Made by a program: the position numbers and the translations under genes. Positions 37,481 through 52,979 of a stretch of 64,000 nt of DNA are shown one piece after another. The notes beneath the pieces were generated by a model. It was not told the origin of the DNA and ran no database searches. It worked only from the letters and a program-made list of their open reading frames with translations. This stretch comes from Rhodococcus sp. HNM0569 (GTDB lineage: Bacteria; Actinomycetota; Actinomycetes; Mycobacteriales; Mycobacteriaceae), in contig NZ_JAASAE010000011.1 in assembly GCF_012726205.1 (NCBI RefSeq), positions 82,640-146,639 of the forward strand. The letters are read 5' to 3'. Positions within the stretch are counted from its first letter, which is position 1; each line of letters begins with the position of its first letter.

Positions 37481-38778
37481 CCCGGAAGACTGTGTCGGCG
37501 CGGACGATGCGGCGTGCGGCCACCGCGACCGCGGCGCTGTCCGTTGCGGCGGTGCTCGCGACCTCGTGCTCGTCGGAGGGCATCTACGGCATCCCGCTGC
37601 CCGGCGGGGCCGACGTCGGCGACGACCCGATGCATCTCACGATCCAGTTCGACGACGTCCTCGATCTCGTGCCGCAGACCGCGGTGAAGGTGGACGGCGT
37701 ACCGGTGGGCCGTGTCGACTCGATCGGTGTCGCGGACGACGGATGGACCGCGGAGGTCGCCATATTGCTCGACCGCACGGTCGACCTGCCGTCGAATGCC
37801 ATTGCGGCCGTGGACCAGACCAGCCTGCTCGGCGAGAAGTTCATCCAGCTCACGCCACCGCAGGAAGGCGCCGCCGGCACGCTGTCGGACGGCGACGAGA
37901 TCCCGTTGGCGAACACTCGGCACTCCACCGAGATCGAGCAGGTGCTCGGTGCGCTGTCGCTGTTGCTCAACGGCGGCGGCGTCGGCCAGTTGCAGCCGGT
38001 CGTGCACGAGCTCAGCACCGCGCTCGACGGCCGCGAAGGTCGCGTGAAAGAGCTGTTGCACCAGACGAACACGCTCGTCGACGGGCTCAACGACCAGCGC
38101 GACGACATCACGCGTGCGCTCGACGGGCTCGACACCCTCACTGCCCGCACCGCCGAGCAGACCGACAAGATCGAAGCCGTGCTCGACGAACTGCCGGTCG
38201 CGACGGGTGTGCTCGAAGAGCAGCGTCCACAGCTCACCCAGATGCTGGGCCAGCTCGACCGGCTCGGGCAGGTCGGCACCGACGTGCTCACGCGCTCGCG
38301 CGACGACCTCATCAACGACCTGCTGGCGCTGCGGCCCACCCTGCAGGCGCTCGCCGCGGCGGGCCAGGACCTGCCGGACGCGCTGCCCTTCGTGCCCACC
38401 GTGCCGTTCCCCGACGGCGTCGAGAAGATCGCACTGGGCGGTTCGGTCAACCTGTGGCTCACCGTGGACCTGCAGATCGGCGACGCGCTGTCGGCACTCG
38501 GCGTCGGCCAGGGCGATCCGGTGTACGTGCCGCCGCTCTACGGCGAGCCGAAGCCGGTCATCGATCCGAGCAATCCGTACGTGGGTGGCAACGGTCCGCG
38601 TCCGGGGTGGCCCACCGTGTCGCTGCTTCCGGTGCTGCCGTTCGGGGCGCCGCCGGCGCTGCCGCCGCTGCCGGGTGCGTCGGGTACCGCGGGAGACGGC
38701 GGTGACCAGGGCGGCGACGCTCCGCGGAATCCGTTCGAAGGCTTCCTGCAACAGTTCGGAATCGGGGGAGGACAGTGA
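37477..38778 (+). CDS. mceE: Mce family lipoprotein MceE (LprK-like)
   Basis: 433 aa. Signal peptide with lipobox LATSC, so the mature protein is anchored by a lipidated Cys near residue 31. MCE domain (FDDVLDLVPQTAVKVDGVPVGRV, LLGEKFIQLTPP), helical region and Pro/Gly-rich C-terminus. A lipoprotein at position E is the rule in mce operons. GTG start overlaps mceD. Confidence 0.92.
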   Translation: MTRKTVSARTMRRAATATAALSVAAVLATSCSSEGIYGIPLPGGADVGDDPMHLTIQFDDVLDLVPQTAVKVDGVPVGRVDSIGVADDGWTAEVAILLDRTVDLPSNAIAAVDQTSLLGEKFIQLTPPQEGAAGTLSDGDEIPLANTRHSTEIEQVLGALSLLLNGGGVGQLQPVVHELSTALDGREGRVKELLHQTNTLVDGLNDQRDDITRALDGLDTLTARTAEQTDKIEAVLDELPVATGVLEEQRPQLTQMLGQLDRLGQVGTDVLTRSRDDLINDLLALRPTLQALAAAGQDLPDALPFVPTVPFPDGVEKIALGGSVNLWLTVDLQIGDALSALGVGQGDPVYVPPLYGEPKPVIDPSNPYVGGNGPRPGWPTVSLLPVLPFGAPPALPPLPGASGTAGDGGDQGGDAPRNPFEGFLQQFGIGGGQ

Positions 38779-40016
38779 GATCTCGACTCGTCCGGGTCCA
38801 GCTGATCGCGTTCGTCGTGGTCGCGCTGCTCGGCCTGGTGTACGTGGGCGCGCAGTACGTGCGCCTCGACAAGCTCCTCGGGTTCGGCGAGTACACCGTG
38901 CACGCCGAACTATCGGACTCGGGCGGCATCTTCACCAACGCCGAGGTCACCTACCGCGGTGTCCCGGTGGGGCGTGTGGGCGCGTTGTCGCTCACGTCCG
39001 ACGGGGTGAGTGTCGAGCTCAAGCTCGACTCGGGCGGGCCGGACATTCCGGAGTCGTCGAAGGCCGTGGTCGCCAACCGGTCCGCGATCGGCGAGCAGTA
39101 CGTCGATCTGCAGCCCGACACGGATCAGCCGCCCTTCCTCGCCGACGGCTCCGTCATCACCGACACGCAGACTCCGGTCCCGGTCGAACAGGTGCTCACG
39201 AGTGTCAACGGCCTCGTCCGGTCGGTTCCGCTCGACGATCTGACGACGGTCGTCCGTGAGCTCGGAACCGCGCTCGACGGCCGGGGGGACGAGATCGGCA
39301 GGCTCGCCGACTCGCTGTCCACGCTGACCCAGTCCGGTGTCGAGGCGCTGCCGGAGACGCTCCAGCTGATCCGGGACAGCCGCATCGTGCTCGACACCCA
39401 GAGCGAGCAGTCGTCCTCGATCCGGCAGTTCAGCCGCGACCTCGACGACGTCGCGGCGCAGCTGCGGGCCAGCGACCCCGACGTGCGCACCATCATCGAC
39501 GGGGGTCTGCCCGCGAGCGAGCAGCTCGGCGGACTCGTCCAGGACGCAGGCCCGGGCCTGACCACAGGCGTGCACAACCTCGCACTGCTCGCCGAGAAGC
39601 TCGCGCCGCAGGCCGTCGCGCTCAACCCCCTGCTGCTGTTCCTGCCGGGCGTCTCGGCGGCGGCGTCGACCATCGCGCCCGGCGACGGTACGGTGCACCA
39701 GGGCATCGTGCTCGAGACGAACAACCCGCCGTCGTGCACGGTGGGCTACGAGGGCACGCAGGCAATCCTCGACCAGATGAAGCGCGAGGACCCGCACTTC
39801 GACGACACGCAGCAGGACTTCCCGTTCAACTCGGAGGCGTCGTGTGAGGTGCCGCAGGGCAGTGTCACCGGCGTCCGCAGCGCGAACCGCATCCAGTTCG
39901 CCGACCCCGACACCCCGCAGCCGTGGGATTCGAAGCCCAAGGTCGATCCCGACAAGCTCGACCTCAATCCGATCGCGAGCCAGCTCGCACCGCTGGTCGG
40001 GGTCACTCCGAAGTAG
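38775..40016 (+). CDS. mceF: Mce family protein MceF
   Basis: 413 aa. N-terminal helix (LIAFVVVALLGLVYVGAQYV), MCE domain (LSDSGGIFTNAEVTYRGVPVGRV, AIGEQYVDLQP), helical region and the conserved C-terminal Cys-containing segment (NPPSCTVGYEG). Last of the six MCE subunits; a hairpin follows. Confidence 0.92.
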   Translation: MRSRLVRVQLIAFVVVALLGLVYVGAQYVRLDKLLGFGEYTVHAELSDSGGIFTNAEVTYRGVPVGRVGALSLTSDGVSVELKLDSGGPDIPESSKAVVANRSAIGEQYVDLQPDTDQPPFLADGSVITDTQTPVPVEQVLTSVNGLVRSVPLDDLTTVVRELGTALDGRGDEIGRLADSLSTLTQSGVEALPETLQLIRDSRIVLDTQSEQSSSIRQFSRDLDDVAAQLRASDPDVRTIIDGGLPASEQLGGLVQDAGPGLTTGVHNLALLAEKLAPQAVALNPLLLFLPGVSAAASTIAPGDGTVHQGIVLETNNPPSCTVGYEGTQAILDQMKREDPHFDDTQQDFPFNSEASCEVPQGSVTGVRSANRIQFADPDTPQPWDSKPKVDPDKLDLNPIASQLAPLVGVTPK

Positions 40017-40022
40017 AGCGCG

Positions 40023-40048
40023 GTGGCTCGGCGTCCTCGCCGAGCCAC
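40023..40048 (+). terminator. Hairpin between mceF and the Mce-associated genes
   Basis: GTGGCTCGGCG (40023-40033), loop TCCT, CGCCGAGCCAC (40038-40048): perfect 11-bp stem without T tract. It could lower expression of the downstream mam genes relative to mceA-F. Confidence 0.6.
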
Positions 40049-40081
40049 GGGCGTGTGCACGACGATCAGTAGGGTATTGAT

Positions 40082-40777
40082 GTGACACCAACAGTTTCGG
40101 CCGAACCCGAGGGCCCGTCCGGGCCTACGCAGGAAACCTCGCCCCTCGGCAGAGCGCTGCTCGCCGGGGCGGTCGTCCTCCTGGTCGTCGCCGTCGTGGC
40201 GGCCGGCTGGTTCGGATTCACGTGGGTCCGAGCCGTCGTGGGCGACGGCGACGTGGCCTCCGCGCGCGACTCGGCCCTCGACGGCGCCCAGCAGGCGGCG
40301 ATCAACCTCAACACGGTCGACGCCGCGAACATCGACGCGTCGTTCGAGAACATGCGTTCGTCGATCACCGGCGACCAGATGAACAAGGACCTCGACACGA
40401 CGGTCCAGCAGCTCACCGACGCCGTGCGGCAATCCGGTGCCACGAGCAAGGGCGAGGTGCTCAGCGGCGCCCTCACCGAACTCAACACCGACGACAAGAC
40501 CGGAAAGGCGCTCGTCGTGCTCGCCGTCACCACCACGTGGCCGCAGCAGTACGAGCGCACCAAGGTCACGATGACCCTCGGGATGCGTGACGTCGACGGG
40601 GTGTGGAAGGCCGAGTCGGTGCAGCCGGTGGGCAGCCGGATCCAGCTCGACGCGGGGCCCACTCCCGGCGCGGAGCAAGCCCCCGCCGAGGGTGCGCCGC
40701 CCGCGGACGCGCCGCCCGCCGAGGCTCCCGCGGAGGAGGCACCCGCCGAACCCGCCGCCCCCGCCGAGGGGCCGTAG
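40082..40777 (+). CDS. Mce-associated membrane protein (Mam)
   Basis: 231 aa. One transmembrane helix near residues 22-43, then an extracytoplasmic domain with the Mam pattern (SARDSALDGAQQAAINLNTVDA, LVVLAVTTTWP) and an Ala/Pro/Glu-rich tail of about 35 residues. Mam proteins are thought to stabilise Mce complexes. GTG 40082. Confidence 0.82.
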   Translation: MTPTVSAEPEGPSGPTQETSPLGRALLAGAVVLLVVAVVAAGWFGFTWVRAVVGDGDVASARDSALDGAQQAAINLNTVDAANIDASFENMRSSITGDQMNKDLDTTVQQLTDAVRQSGATSKGEVLSGALTELNTDDKTGKALVVLAVTTTWPQQYERTKVTMTLGMRDVDGVWKAESVQPVGSRIQLDAGPTPGAEQAPAEGAPPADAPPAEAPAEEAPAEPAAPAEGP

Positions 40778-40815
40778 TCCGCGCCGCGCACGCAGCTCGA
40801 CAGAAATGGTGAACC

Positions 40816-41619
40816 ATGCCACCCCAACGCCGTAAGAACACTCCCGCCAACGCTCCGAAGGGGCGGCGTCCGTACGTGGCCGGAACCCGTGGGCGCACGC
40901 CGCGGGACGCAGCCGACGCGCCGGGAACCGAACCACCGGAGGTCGACGCACCCGAGGCCGACGTACCAGGGGCCGAAGCACCCGAGACGCCTGTCCCCGT
41001 CGAACCGGCTCCCGACGCGAAGGAGTCGAAGCCGGACCTGACGAAGCCTGCCGAGCCGGCTCCCGAGGCGACGGAACCGACCGAGCCGGAATCGAAGCCG
41101 GAGAAGGCACCCGCCGCGCCTGTCGCCTGGAAGCCGATCGCCGCGGTGTTCGCCGCCGCCGTCGTATTCGCTGCGATCGCGGTCGTGGCCGCGATTCGAC
41201 CGGGCTTCGACGCGGACACCGGCAACCAGGCGTGGGTCGACGCCGGCGCCACCTCGGAAGTCACCGCGGCGACGACGGAGGGCCTCGAGTCGCTGTACTC
41301 GTACAGCTACGACACGATCGACGCCGACTTCGACAAGGCGCGTGGGTTCCTCACCGAGGACAAGCGCAAGGAATTCGACGAGACGGCCGACACCACGAAA
41401 CAGGCTGCACAGCAGACGAAGACCGCAACACAAGCCGATGTCACCGACATCGGTGTCGTCCGCCTCGAGGGTGACAATGCCGAGGTGCTCGCGCACCTGA
41501 ACGTGAGCGCGACGGGCGATGCCGTCGCGCAGGGCAGTGCGGCCACCCCGGTCGTCGTGCACCTCACCAATGTCGACGGTAAGTGGCTGCTCTCGGACAT
41601 CTCCGACAACCAGGCGTGA
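40816..41619 (+). CDS. Mce-associated membrane protein (Mam)
   Basis: 267 aa. A Pro/Glu/Ala-rich cytoplasmic segment of about 100 residues precedes one transmembrane helix (AAVFAAAVVFAAIAVVAAI) and an extracytoplasmic NTF2-like domain (YSYDTIDADFDKARGFLTEDKRKEF) characteristic of Mam/OmamA proteins. ATG 40816. The stop is 13 nt from the stop of the convergent GNAT gene. Confidence 0.82.
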   Translation: MPPQRRKNTPANAPKGRRPYVAGTRGRTPRDAADAPGTEPPEVDAPEADVPGAEAPETPVPVEPAPDAKESKPDLTKPAEPAPEATEPTEPESKPEKAPAAPVAWKPIAAVFAAAVVFAAIAVVAAIRPGFDADTGNQAWVDAGATSEVTAATTEGLESLYSYSYDTIDADFDKARGFLTEDKRKEFDETADTTKQAAQQTKTATQADVTDIGVVRLEGDNAEVLAHLNVSATGDAVAQGSAATPVVVHLTNVDGKWLLSDISDNQA

Positions 41620-41632
41620 CCGCTGCCGCGGT

Positions 41633-42289
41633 TCAGCGCCGCGGTACCCGCAGCATGACGTTCACCCTCGGGCCGCGTCGTCCGAGGGTGGTCGTCCCGA
41701 TCAAGTGGCCGTCGAAGCGTTCGTAGAACGGGACATTGGAGTCCTTGCACAGACCGCACACGGGCACGCCCAGCGTGTCCGCTCGGTCCACGAGATCCTG
41801 GAACAGTGCGGTGCCGACACCGCGCCGATGGTTTTCCGGACTCGCGCCGAGATAGACCGCGAGGATATGCGGCACTCCGGGAACCGTGCGGGCGAGTGCG
41901 GCATCCACCCGGATGCCCGCCGCCACGCGGGTTCCCATGTCGCGCATGAGTTCCGGGCCGCCGATCAGCGAGTGCCACGGCGTACGGGTGTGGTCGGGGC
42001 CATGCCACAGCAGCACGCCTTCGATCCTGCCGTCGACCGTGGCGACGGTCGCCGTTCCCTGCGGCAGATGCCTGCGCCGCGCCATCGTGAGGATCATCTT
42101 CGGCTGTCGCCGGTCGCGCACCGACTCGTCCGGGAAGAGATACTCGCCCACGGGGTCGTCGCGATGGAAGGCGCGACCGAGCACCGAGGCGATCGCGGGA
42201 AGATCGGAGCCCGTCGCTGAGCGGACGGTGATGTCGCCGCCGCGGTTCGTCGTCGTGTCTCCGGTAGTCACCGGACCTCGTGTCGTCAC
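41633..42289 (-). CDS. GNAT family N-acetyltransferase in the PKS operon
   Basis: 218 aa. Acetyl-CoA-binding motif A is present (LAVYLGASPENHRRGVGTALF, with RRGVGT), followed by the motif B region NVPFYERFDGHLIG. GTG 42289 overlaps the stop of the alpha-oxoamine synthase gene by 4 bp (GTGA), so translation is coupled; GTG 42271 is the alternative. In this operon an N-acylation of the amino group made by the upstream enzyme is the simplest hypothesis; the substrate is not shown by sequence. Confidence 0.82.
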   Translation of the reverse strand: MTTRGPVTTGDTTTNRGGDITVRSATGSDLPAIASVLGRAFHRDDPVGEYLFPDESVRDRRQPKMILTMARRRHLPQGTATVATVDGRIEGVLLWHGPDHTRTPWHSLIGGPELMRDMGTRVAAGIRVDAALARTVPGVPHILAVYLGASPENHRRGVGTALFQDLVDRADTLGVPVCGLCKDSNVPFYERFDGHLIGTTTLGRRGPRVNVMLRVPRR

Positions 42290-43616
42290 AGGGAATCGAC
42301 CACCTCTCGCAGTGTCGCCATGGCATATTCGATCTGGTCGGGCGTGTGGTCGCTCGAGACGAAGAACCGCAGACGCTCCTCGCCGGCGGGAACCGACGGA
42401 TGTGTGATCGCCGTCGTGTTGACGCCGCGTTCCATCATCGCCGTCGACGCGAGCGCCGCGCGGTCGGTGTCGCGCACCAGGATCGGCACGATCGGCGTGC
42501 CCTGCGACATGCCGACGTCGAATCCGTGCTCGAGTGCCGTCCGGTGCAGCAGTGCGCCGTTCGCCTGCACACGTTCGACGCGTTCCGGTTCGGCGCGCAT
42601 CACGTCGAATGCGGCCCGCGCGGCGGCGACGGCCGACGGCGCCGGGCCCGTCGCGTACAGGCTCACGCCCGGGGCCGAATACTTGAACCCGCGCACGAGA
42701 TCTGCATTGCCTGCGAGGAATCCGCCGCAGCTGCCGAGTGCCTTCGACAGCGTGCCCATCCAGATGTCGACGGCGTCGCCGGGGAGATCGAACAACTCGC
42801 GTACGCCGAGGCCGGTGCGGCCGAGTACACCGAACGAGTGCGCCTCGTCGATCATGATCGAACAGTCGTGCCTGCGCGCGACCTCGATCAGTTCGGGTAG
42901 AGGGGGAACGTCGCCGTCCATGCTGTAGTGGCCTTCGAGTACGACGAGCGCGCGCTCGAAGCTGCCACGGGACATCCGCAGCACGGCGTCGAGCGAGTCG
43001 GGGTCGTTGTGACGGAACGAGATCCGCTTGCACCCGGCCCATCGGGTGCCCGACACGATGCTGCTGTGCACGAGCGAGTCGCACACCGCGAGGTCGCCCG
43101 CGCCCAACAGGTAGCCGACCGCCGCGGTGTTGGTCGAGTACCCGCTCGTGGTCACCACCGCGTCGTCGACTGCGTATGCGTCGGCGAGCCGCCGTTCGAG
43201 GTCGCTGTAGAGGGGGATCTGCCCCGAGACGATGCGGCTCGCGGACACCGACGTGCCGTACACGTCGATCGCGTCCTTCGCCGCCTCGCGTACCCGCGGA
43301 TCCTCGGCGAGGCCGAGATAGCTGAAGCTGCCGAAGTTGATCAGCTCACGCCCGGAGTAGCTGACGGTGGCGCCGTTGGTGCCGTCGTGCGGATGGAAGA
43401 ACGGGTTCGTCAGCCCCGCCGCGCCGAATACCTCGTCGAGGCTGCCGTAGATCCGTTTCGTCGCGACGACATCGGGGTGATCGGCGAAGGTGGGGTCGTG
43501 GCGGGGCCTGGTGCGCCTGTTCGGGCTCGCGGACGTCGTGGGCGCGGGGGTGGGCACACCGGGCCCGGAATCGGTGCCTGCCAGAAGCCTGCGGGCGATG
43601 TCGCGTGCGTCGGAGC

Positions 43617-43620
<4 letters not shown>
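42286..43620 (-). CDS. Alpha-oxoamine synthase (BioF/KBL/serine palmitoyltransferase family), likely PKS off-loading enzyme
   Basis: 444-aa PLP enzyme. Core motifs: FGSFSYLGLAEDPRV, TTSGYSTNTAAVGYLLG, DEAHSFGVLGRTG (Asp for the PLP nitrogen) and the PLP lysine K293 in GTLSKALGSCGGF. The family joins an acyl thioester to an amino acid with loss of CO2, giving a 2-aminoketone. An N-terminal extension of about 60 residues, Pro/Thr-rich, precedes the domain and could dock on the PKS. GTG 43620 overlaps the PKS stop by 4 bp. Because the PKS has no thioesterase, chain release by this enzyme is likely (inference; precedents are fungal fumonisin Fum8 and sphinganine-analogue toxins). A housekeeping BioF role is less likely, as no biotin genes are near. 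Confidence 0.88.
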
Positions 43621-50024
<6,404 letters not shown>

Positions 50025-50239
50025 GTGTGTGCTCCCGTGCGTCTGTGCGTGCGTACGAGTGGAACGAAGACGGCTCGCGCACCATGCCGTCGGCGACGGA
50101 TGCGACAGGCGTACGAGCGCCAGTGAGGCTAGCGGCTCGACCCGCGTCCGTCCACGTGGCAGAGACGGGCGAATGAGGCTCGTGTGTCGACCTTTTCGGA
50201 CATTCTTCCGATGGACCACGCGAGCTCGGAAAAACTGGT

Positions 50240-50253
50240 ACTGTCGTACGACA
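50240..50253. promoter_or_regulatory. Palindrome TGTCGTACGACA upstream of the PKS
   Basis: A perfect 12-bp palindrome (50242-50253) in the 290-bp gap between mmpL and the PKS gene (50025-50314), about 220 bp upstream of the PKS start. The left half extends to ACTGTCGT, which recurs in the tandem repeats upstream of mmpL. Otherwise the gap holds no recognised gene. Confidence 0.45.
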
Positions 50254-50314
50254 TTAACCGTTGAAGGTTGGATCAACTTAGCGGACAACCGAATTCGGTC
50301 GCCACCTTGTCAAC

Positions 50315-52483
50315 TCAGTCGACGGCAGCGGTATTGCTCTGTGACACAGCATGTTCCGGATCGGGATCGGACGCACGGGGAGGCGTCGTCGATGCGCGTG
50401 CCCAACGCGGAGCCCACCAGTTCGCCTCGCCCATGAGCGCGACGAGTGCAGGCACGAGCAGCATCCGCACGAGTGTCGTGTCGATCACGAGCGCCACGAT
50501 CATGCCGACACCGATGAACCGCATCATCGTCAGATCAGAGAGGGTGAACGCGCCCGTCACGACGACCAGGAGCGCGGCGGCCGCCGTCACGATGCGGCCG
50601 GTGCGGGCGATGCCTTCGCGCACCGCGTCGCGCGTGGATGCGCCGCGACGGTGCGCCTCGCTCATGCGTGAGAGCAGGAAGATCTCGTAGTCCGTCGACA
50701 GCCCGAACACCACCGCCACGATCAGCAACACCATCGCGCCCGGCAGCGGTCCCGGATCGACACCGAGCAGGTGCGCGCCGTGACCCTGCTCGAAGATCCA
50801 CGTGAGGATGCCGAAGGTGGCCGCGAGGCTCAGTGCCGCCATCGCGACCGCCTTGACCGGCAGCAGCACCGAGCGGAAGGCCGCGAACATCGCGACGCAC
50901 GTCGCGGCGATCATCGTGGCGATCATCCACGGCAGCCGCGAGCCCATCGCGTCGACTCCGTCGATGGTCGCGGCGTTGAGGCCGCCGATGCGCAGTGTCG
51001 TGCCCTCGGGCACCGGCATCACCCGAAGCCGCTCGACCGCGGCGAGCGCCTCGGCACTGCGATCCGCACCGTCGAGCACCGCGCGCACCACCGTGAAGTC
51101 CTCGGCCGTGCCGACCGGAAGTACGCGCGACACGCCGTCGACGCGATCCAGAGCCGACGAGAAGCGCAGGTTCTGCTCGGGCGTCGGCGGTGCGCCGTCG
51201 GCGCCCTGCAGCAGCAGGGTCGCCCCGTTGTTCGACATCGGGAAGTCGCGCGCGATGTCGTCGACCGCGGTGCGTGCGGGATGGCCGGCGGGCAGCCCCG
51301 TGTGGTCGAGGTCGCCGAGCGACGCCGACCCGAGCGGAAGGGCGAGGAACACCAGCACCGCCGTGACCGCGGTCGCGACCGCGACCGGTCGGCGCATGAC
51401 GGTGCTCGCGACGCCACCCCAGAACCGGACGGCCCGTGCCTCGCTGCGATCGACGACACCGCGACGCCACGACAGCGCGTCGATGCGCCTGCCGAGCAGC
51501 GCGAGGGCGGCGGGCAGCGCGCTGAGCGCCAGGGCCGCCGCGATCAGCACCGCGAACATGCCGCCGTATGCGAACGAGCGCACGAGGGCCTGCGGGAACA
51601 CGAGCATCCCGAGGAAGCCGCACCCGAGCAGCAGCGCGGAGAACCCGACCGTGCGTCCGGCGGTCGCGAGCGTGCGGTGCAGCGCATCGGCCGGCGACGA
51701 GCCCGAACGGAGTTCTTCGCGGAAGCGGGTGACGACGAACAATCCGTAGTCGATCGACATGCCGAGGCCGACGAGGCTCGCGATGTTGACCGCGAAACCG
51801 CTGACCTCGGTGAAGTGCGACAGCACGCGCAGCATCCCGAGGGAGACGACGATCGCCATGCCGCCGATGCACAGTGGCACCGCGGCGCCCACCACGCTGC
51901 CGAAGATCACGAGCAGCAGGACCATCAGGATCGGAAACGACACGGACTCGGCCGTCACGAGGTCGGATTCCGAGATCGAGTTGTACGCGTCCGCGACCAC
52001 CGAGAAACCGCTGAACTCGGTGTCGACGCCGTCGATGCGCAGCGCGTCCTCGAACTGCCCGACGTCGGCGATCCGTGAACTCTCGTCGCCTGCGAGCGGC
52101 AACACGAGCATCCCGCGCTCGCCGTCGGTCGAACGGAGGAAGGGTGCCGCGGGCGGCGGGGCCGACCAGTACGACATCGGTTCCCCCGCGAGCAGCGTGG
52201 GATCGAGCGCGTCGACTCGCGCCGCGACCGCGGGCCCGAGCTCGTCGAGACTCTCGCCTGCCCGCGCCGTGTAGACCACGACGAGGTCGGGCGTCTGCCT
52301 GCCGAAGTGCTCGTCGACGATCTGCTCGACCTGAGCCGACTCGCTGCCCGGATCGGTGTAGCCGCCCAGGCTCAGCCGCGAGAACACGCCCGCACCCCAC
52401 ACGCCTGCGATCGCGACGAGGACGAGCACGACCGCGAGCACTGTGCGCGGACGAGCCACCACGAACGAGCTCCAACGCCTCAT
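50315..52483 (-). CDS. MmpL/RND-family lipid transporter
   Basis: 722 aa with about 12 transmembrane helices in two repeats, each with a large extracytoplasmic loop. N-terminal GGYTDPGSESAQ and the TM4-type motifs MSIDYGLFVVTRFREE and STDYEIFLLSRMSE (paired Asp-Tyr of the proton relay) are typical of MmpL proteins that export cell-envelope lipids and polyketides. ATG 52483. It is the first of four same-strand genes ending at 41633, so it is the likely exporter of the product made by the downstream PKS (inference). Small-molecule efflux is an alternative. Confidence 0.88.
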   Translation of the reverse strand: MRRWSSFVVARPRTVLAVVLVLVAIAGVWGAGVFSRLSLGGYTDPGSESAQVEQIVDEHFGRQTPDLVVVYTARAGESLDELGPAVAARVDALDPTLLAGEPMSYWSAPPPAAPFLRSTDGERGMLVLPLAGDESSRIADVGQFEDALRIDGVDTEFSGFSVVADAYNSISESDLVTAESVSFPILMVLLLVIFGSVVGAAVPLCIGGMAIVVSLGMLRVLSHFTEVSGFAVNIASLVGLGMSIDYGLFVVTRFREELRSGSSPADALHRTLATAGRTVGFSALLLGCGFLGMLVFPQALVRSFAYGGMFAVLIAAALALSALPAALALLGRRIDALSWRRGVVDRSEARAVRFWGGVASTVMRRPVAVATAVTAVLVFLALPLGSASLGDLDHTGLPAGHPARTAVDDIARDFPMSNNGATLLLQGADGAPPTPEQNLRFSSALDRVDGVSRVLPVGTAEDFTVVRAVLDGADRSAEALAAVERLRVMPVPEGTTLRIGGLNAATIDGVDAMGSRLPWMIATMIAATCVAMFAAFRSVLLPVKAVAMAALSLAATFGILTWIFEQGHGAHLLGVDPGPLPGAMVLLIVAVVFGLSTDYEIFLLSRMSEAHRRGASTRDAVREGIARTGRIVTAAAALLVVVTGAFTLSDLTMMRFIGVGMIVALVIDTTLVRMLLVPALVALMGEANWWAPRWARASTTPPRASDPDPEHAVSQSNTAAVD

Positions 52484-52532
52484 GTTGCCGACCCTGACGT
52501 CATGGTGTCGCCCCCGACCTGCTCGTATCCGT

Positions 52533-52589
52533 CTGTCGTCTGTCGTCCACGGGACTGTCGTCTGTCGTGCACGGGACTGTCGTCCGGGG
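52533..52589. repeat. 22-bp tandem repeats upstream of mmpL
   Basis: Two units (52533-52554 and 52555-52576) of CTGTCGTCTGTCGTCCACGG plus GA differ at one base, followed by a partial unit to 52589. TGTCGT occurs five times. The repeats are 50-106 bp upstream of the mmpL start, consistent with a regulator-binding array; the region 52484-52979 otherwise holds only this and the rpoB promoter. Confidence 0.6.
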
Positions 52590-52773
52590 ACATTGTTACC
52601 GCACTGTGTCCGACGGCACAGGGATCGGCGCGGCGCGGCGTGCGACTCGCGGTTCGGGCCGGTGGAGAGCGCGTCTGTCTTGACGTGGCGACGCGGACGC
52701 GTCAGTCTGATCGGGACGCGTCGCGGCATTCTGCAGCCAAGCGAGCCGTGAGCGTATGTTCCTCCCCGCGTCG

Positions 52774-52803
52774 TTCGACATCTGTCACGATTTGCTGTAA
52801 GTT
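52774..52803 (+). promoter_or_regulatory. Putative rpoB promoter
   Basis: TTCGAC (52774-52779), 18-bp spacer, TAAGTT (52798-52803) preceded by TGC. It lies about 180 bp before the rpoB start, giving a leader of usual length for this gene. Confidence 0.4.
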
Positions 52804-52979
52804 TGGACGTTGCGCTGGCTGCCTCCTGTCCACCCCTCGTCCGACCTACTGCGAAGTAACCACTTCACAGTGCCTTTCTGACGAGTTTCGTTCGGGTTGC
52901 GACCAGCGGAATTCGAAGCAGATACAGCGGCGGTCGCACCTGCAAGAGCGGCCCGCGTGAGGTGCTGGAAGGACGCATC

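Noticed and set aside
50025..50288. An 88-residue N-terminal extension of the PKS
   Set aside because: The frame is open, but the sequence is Arg-rich without a docking or loading domain; ATG 50024 has an RBS and begins directly at the KS domain (MVEVAIVGMACRLPGG).
52533..52589. Possible CRISPR or IS end
   Set aside because: Contiguous 22-bp tandem units, no spacers, no transposase and no terminal inverted repeats.
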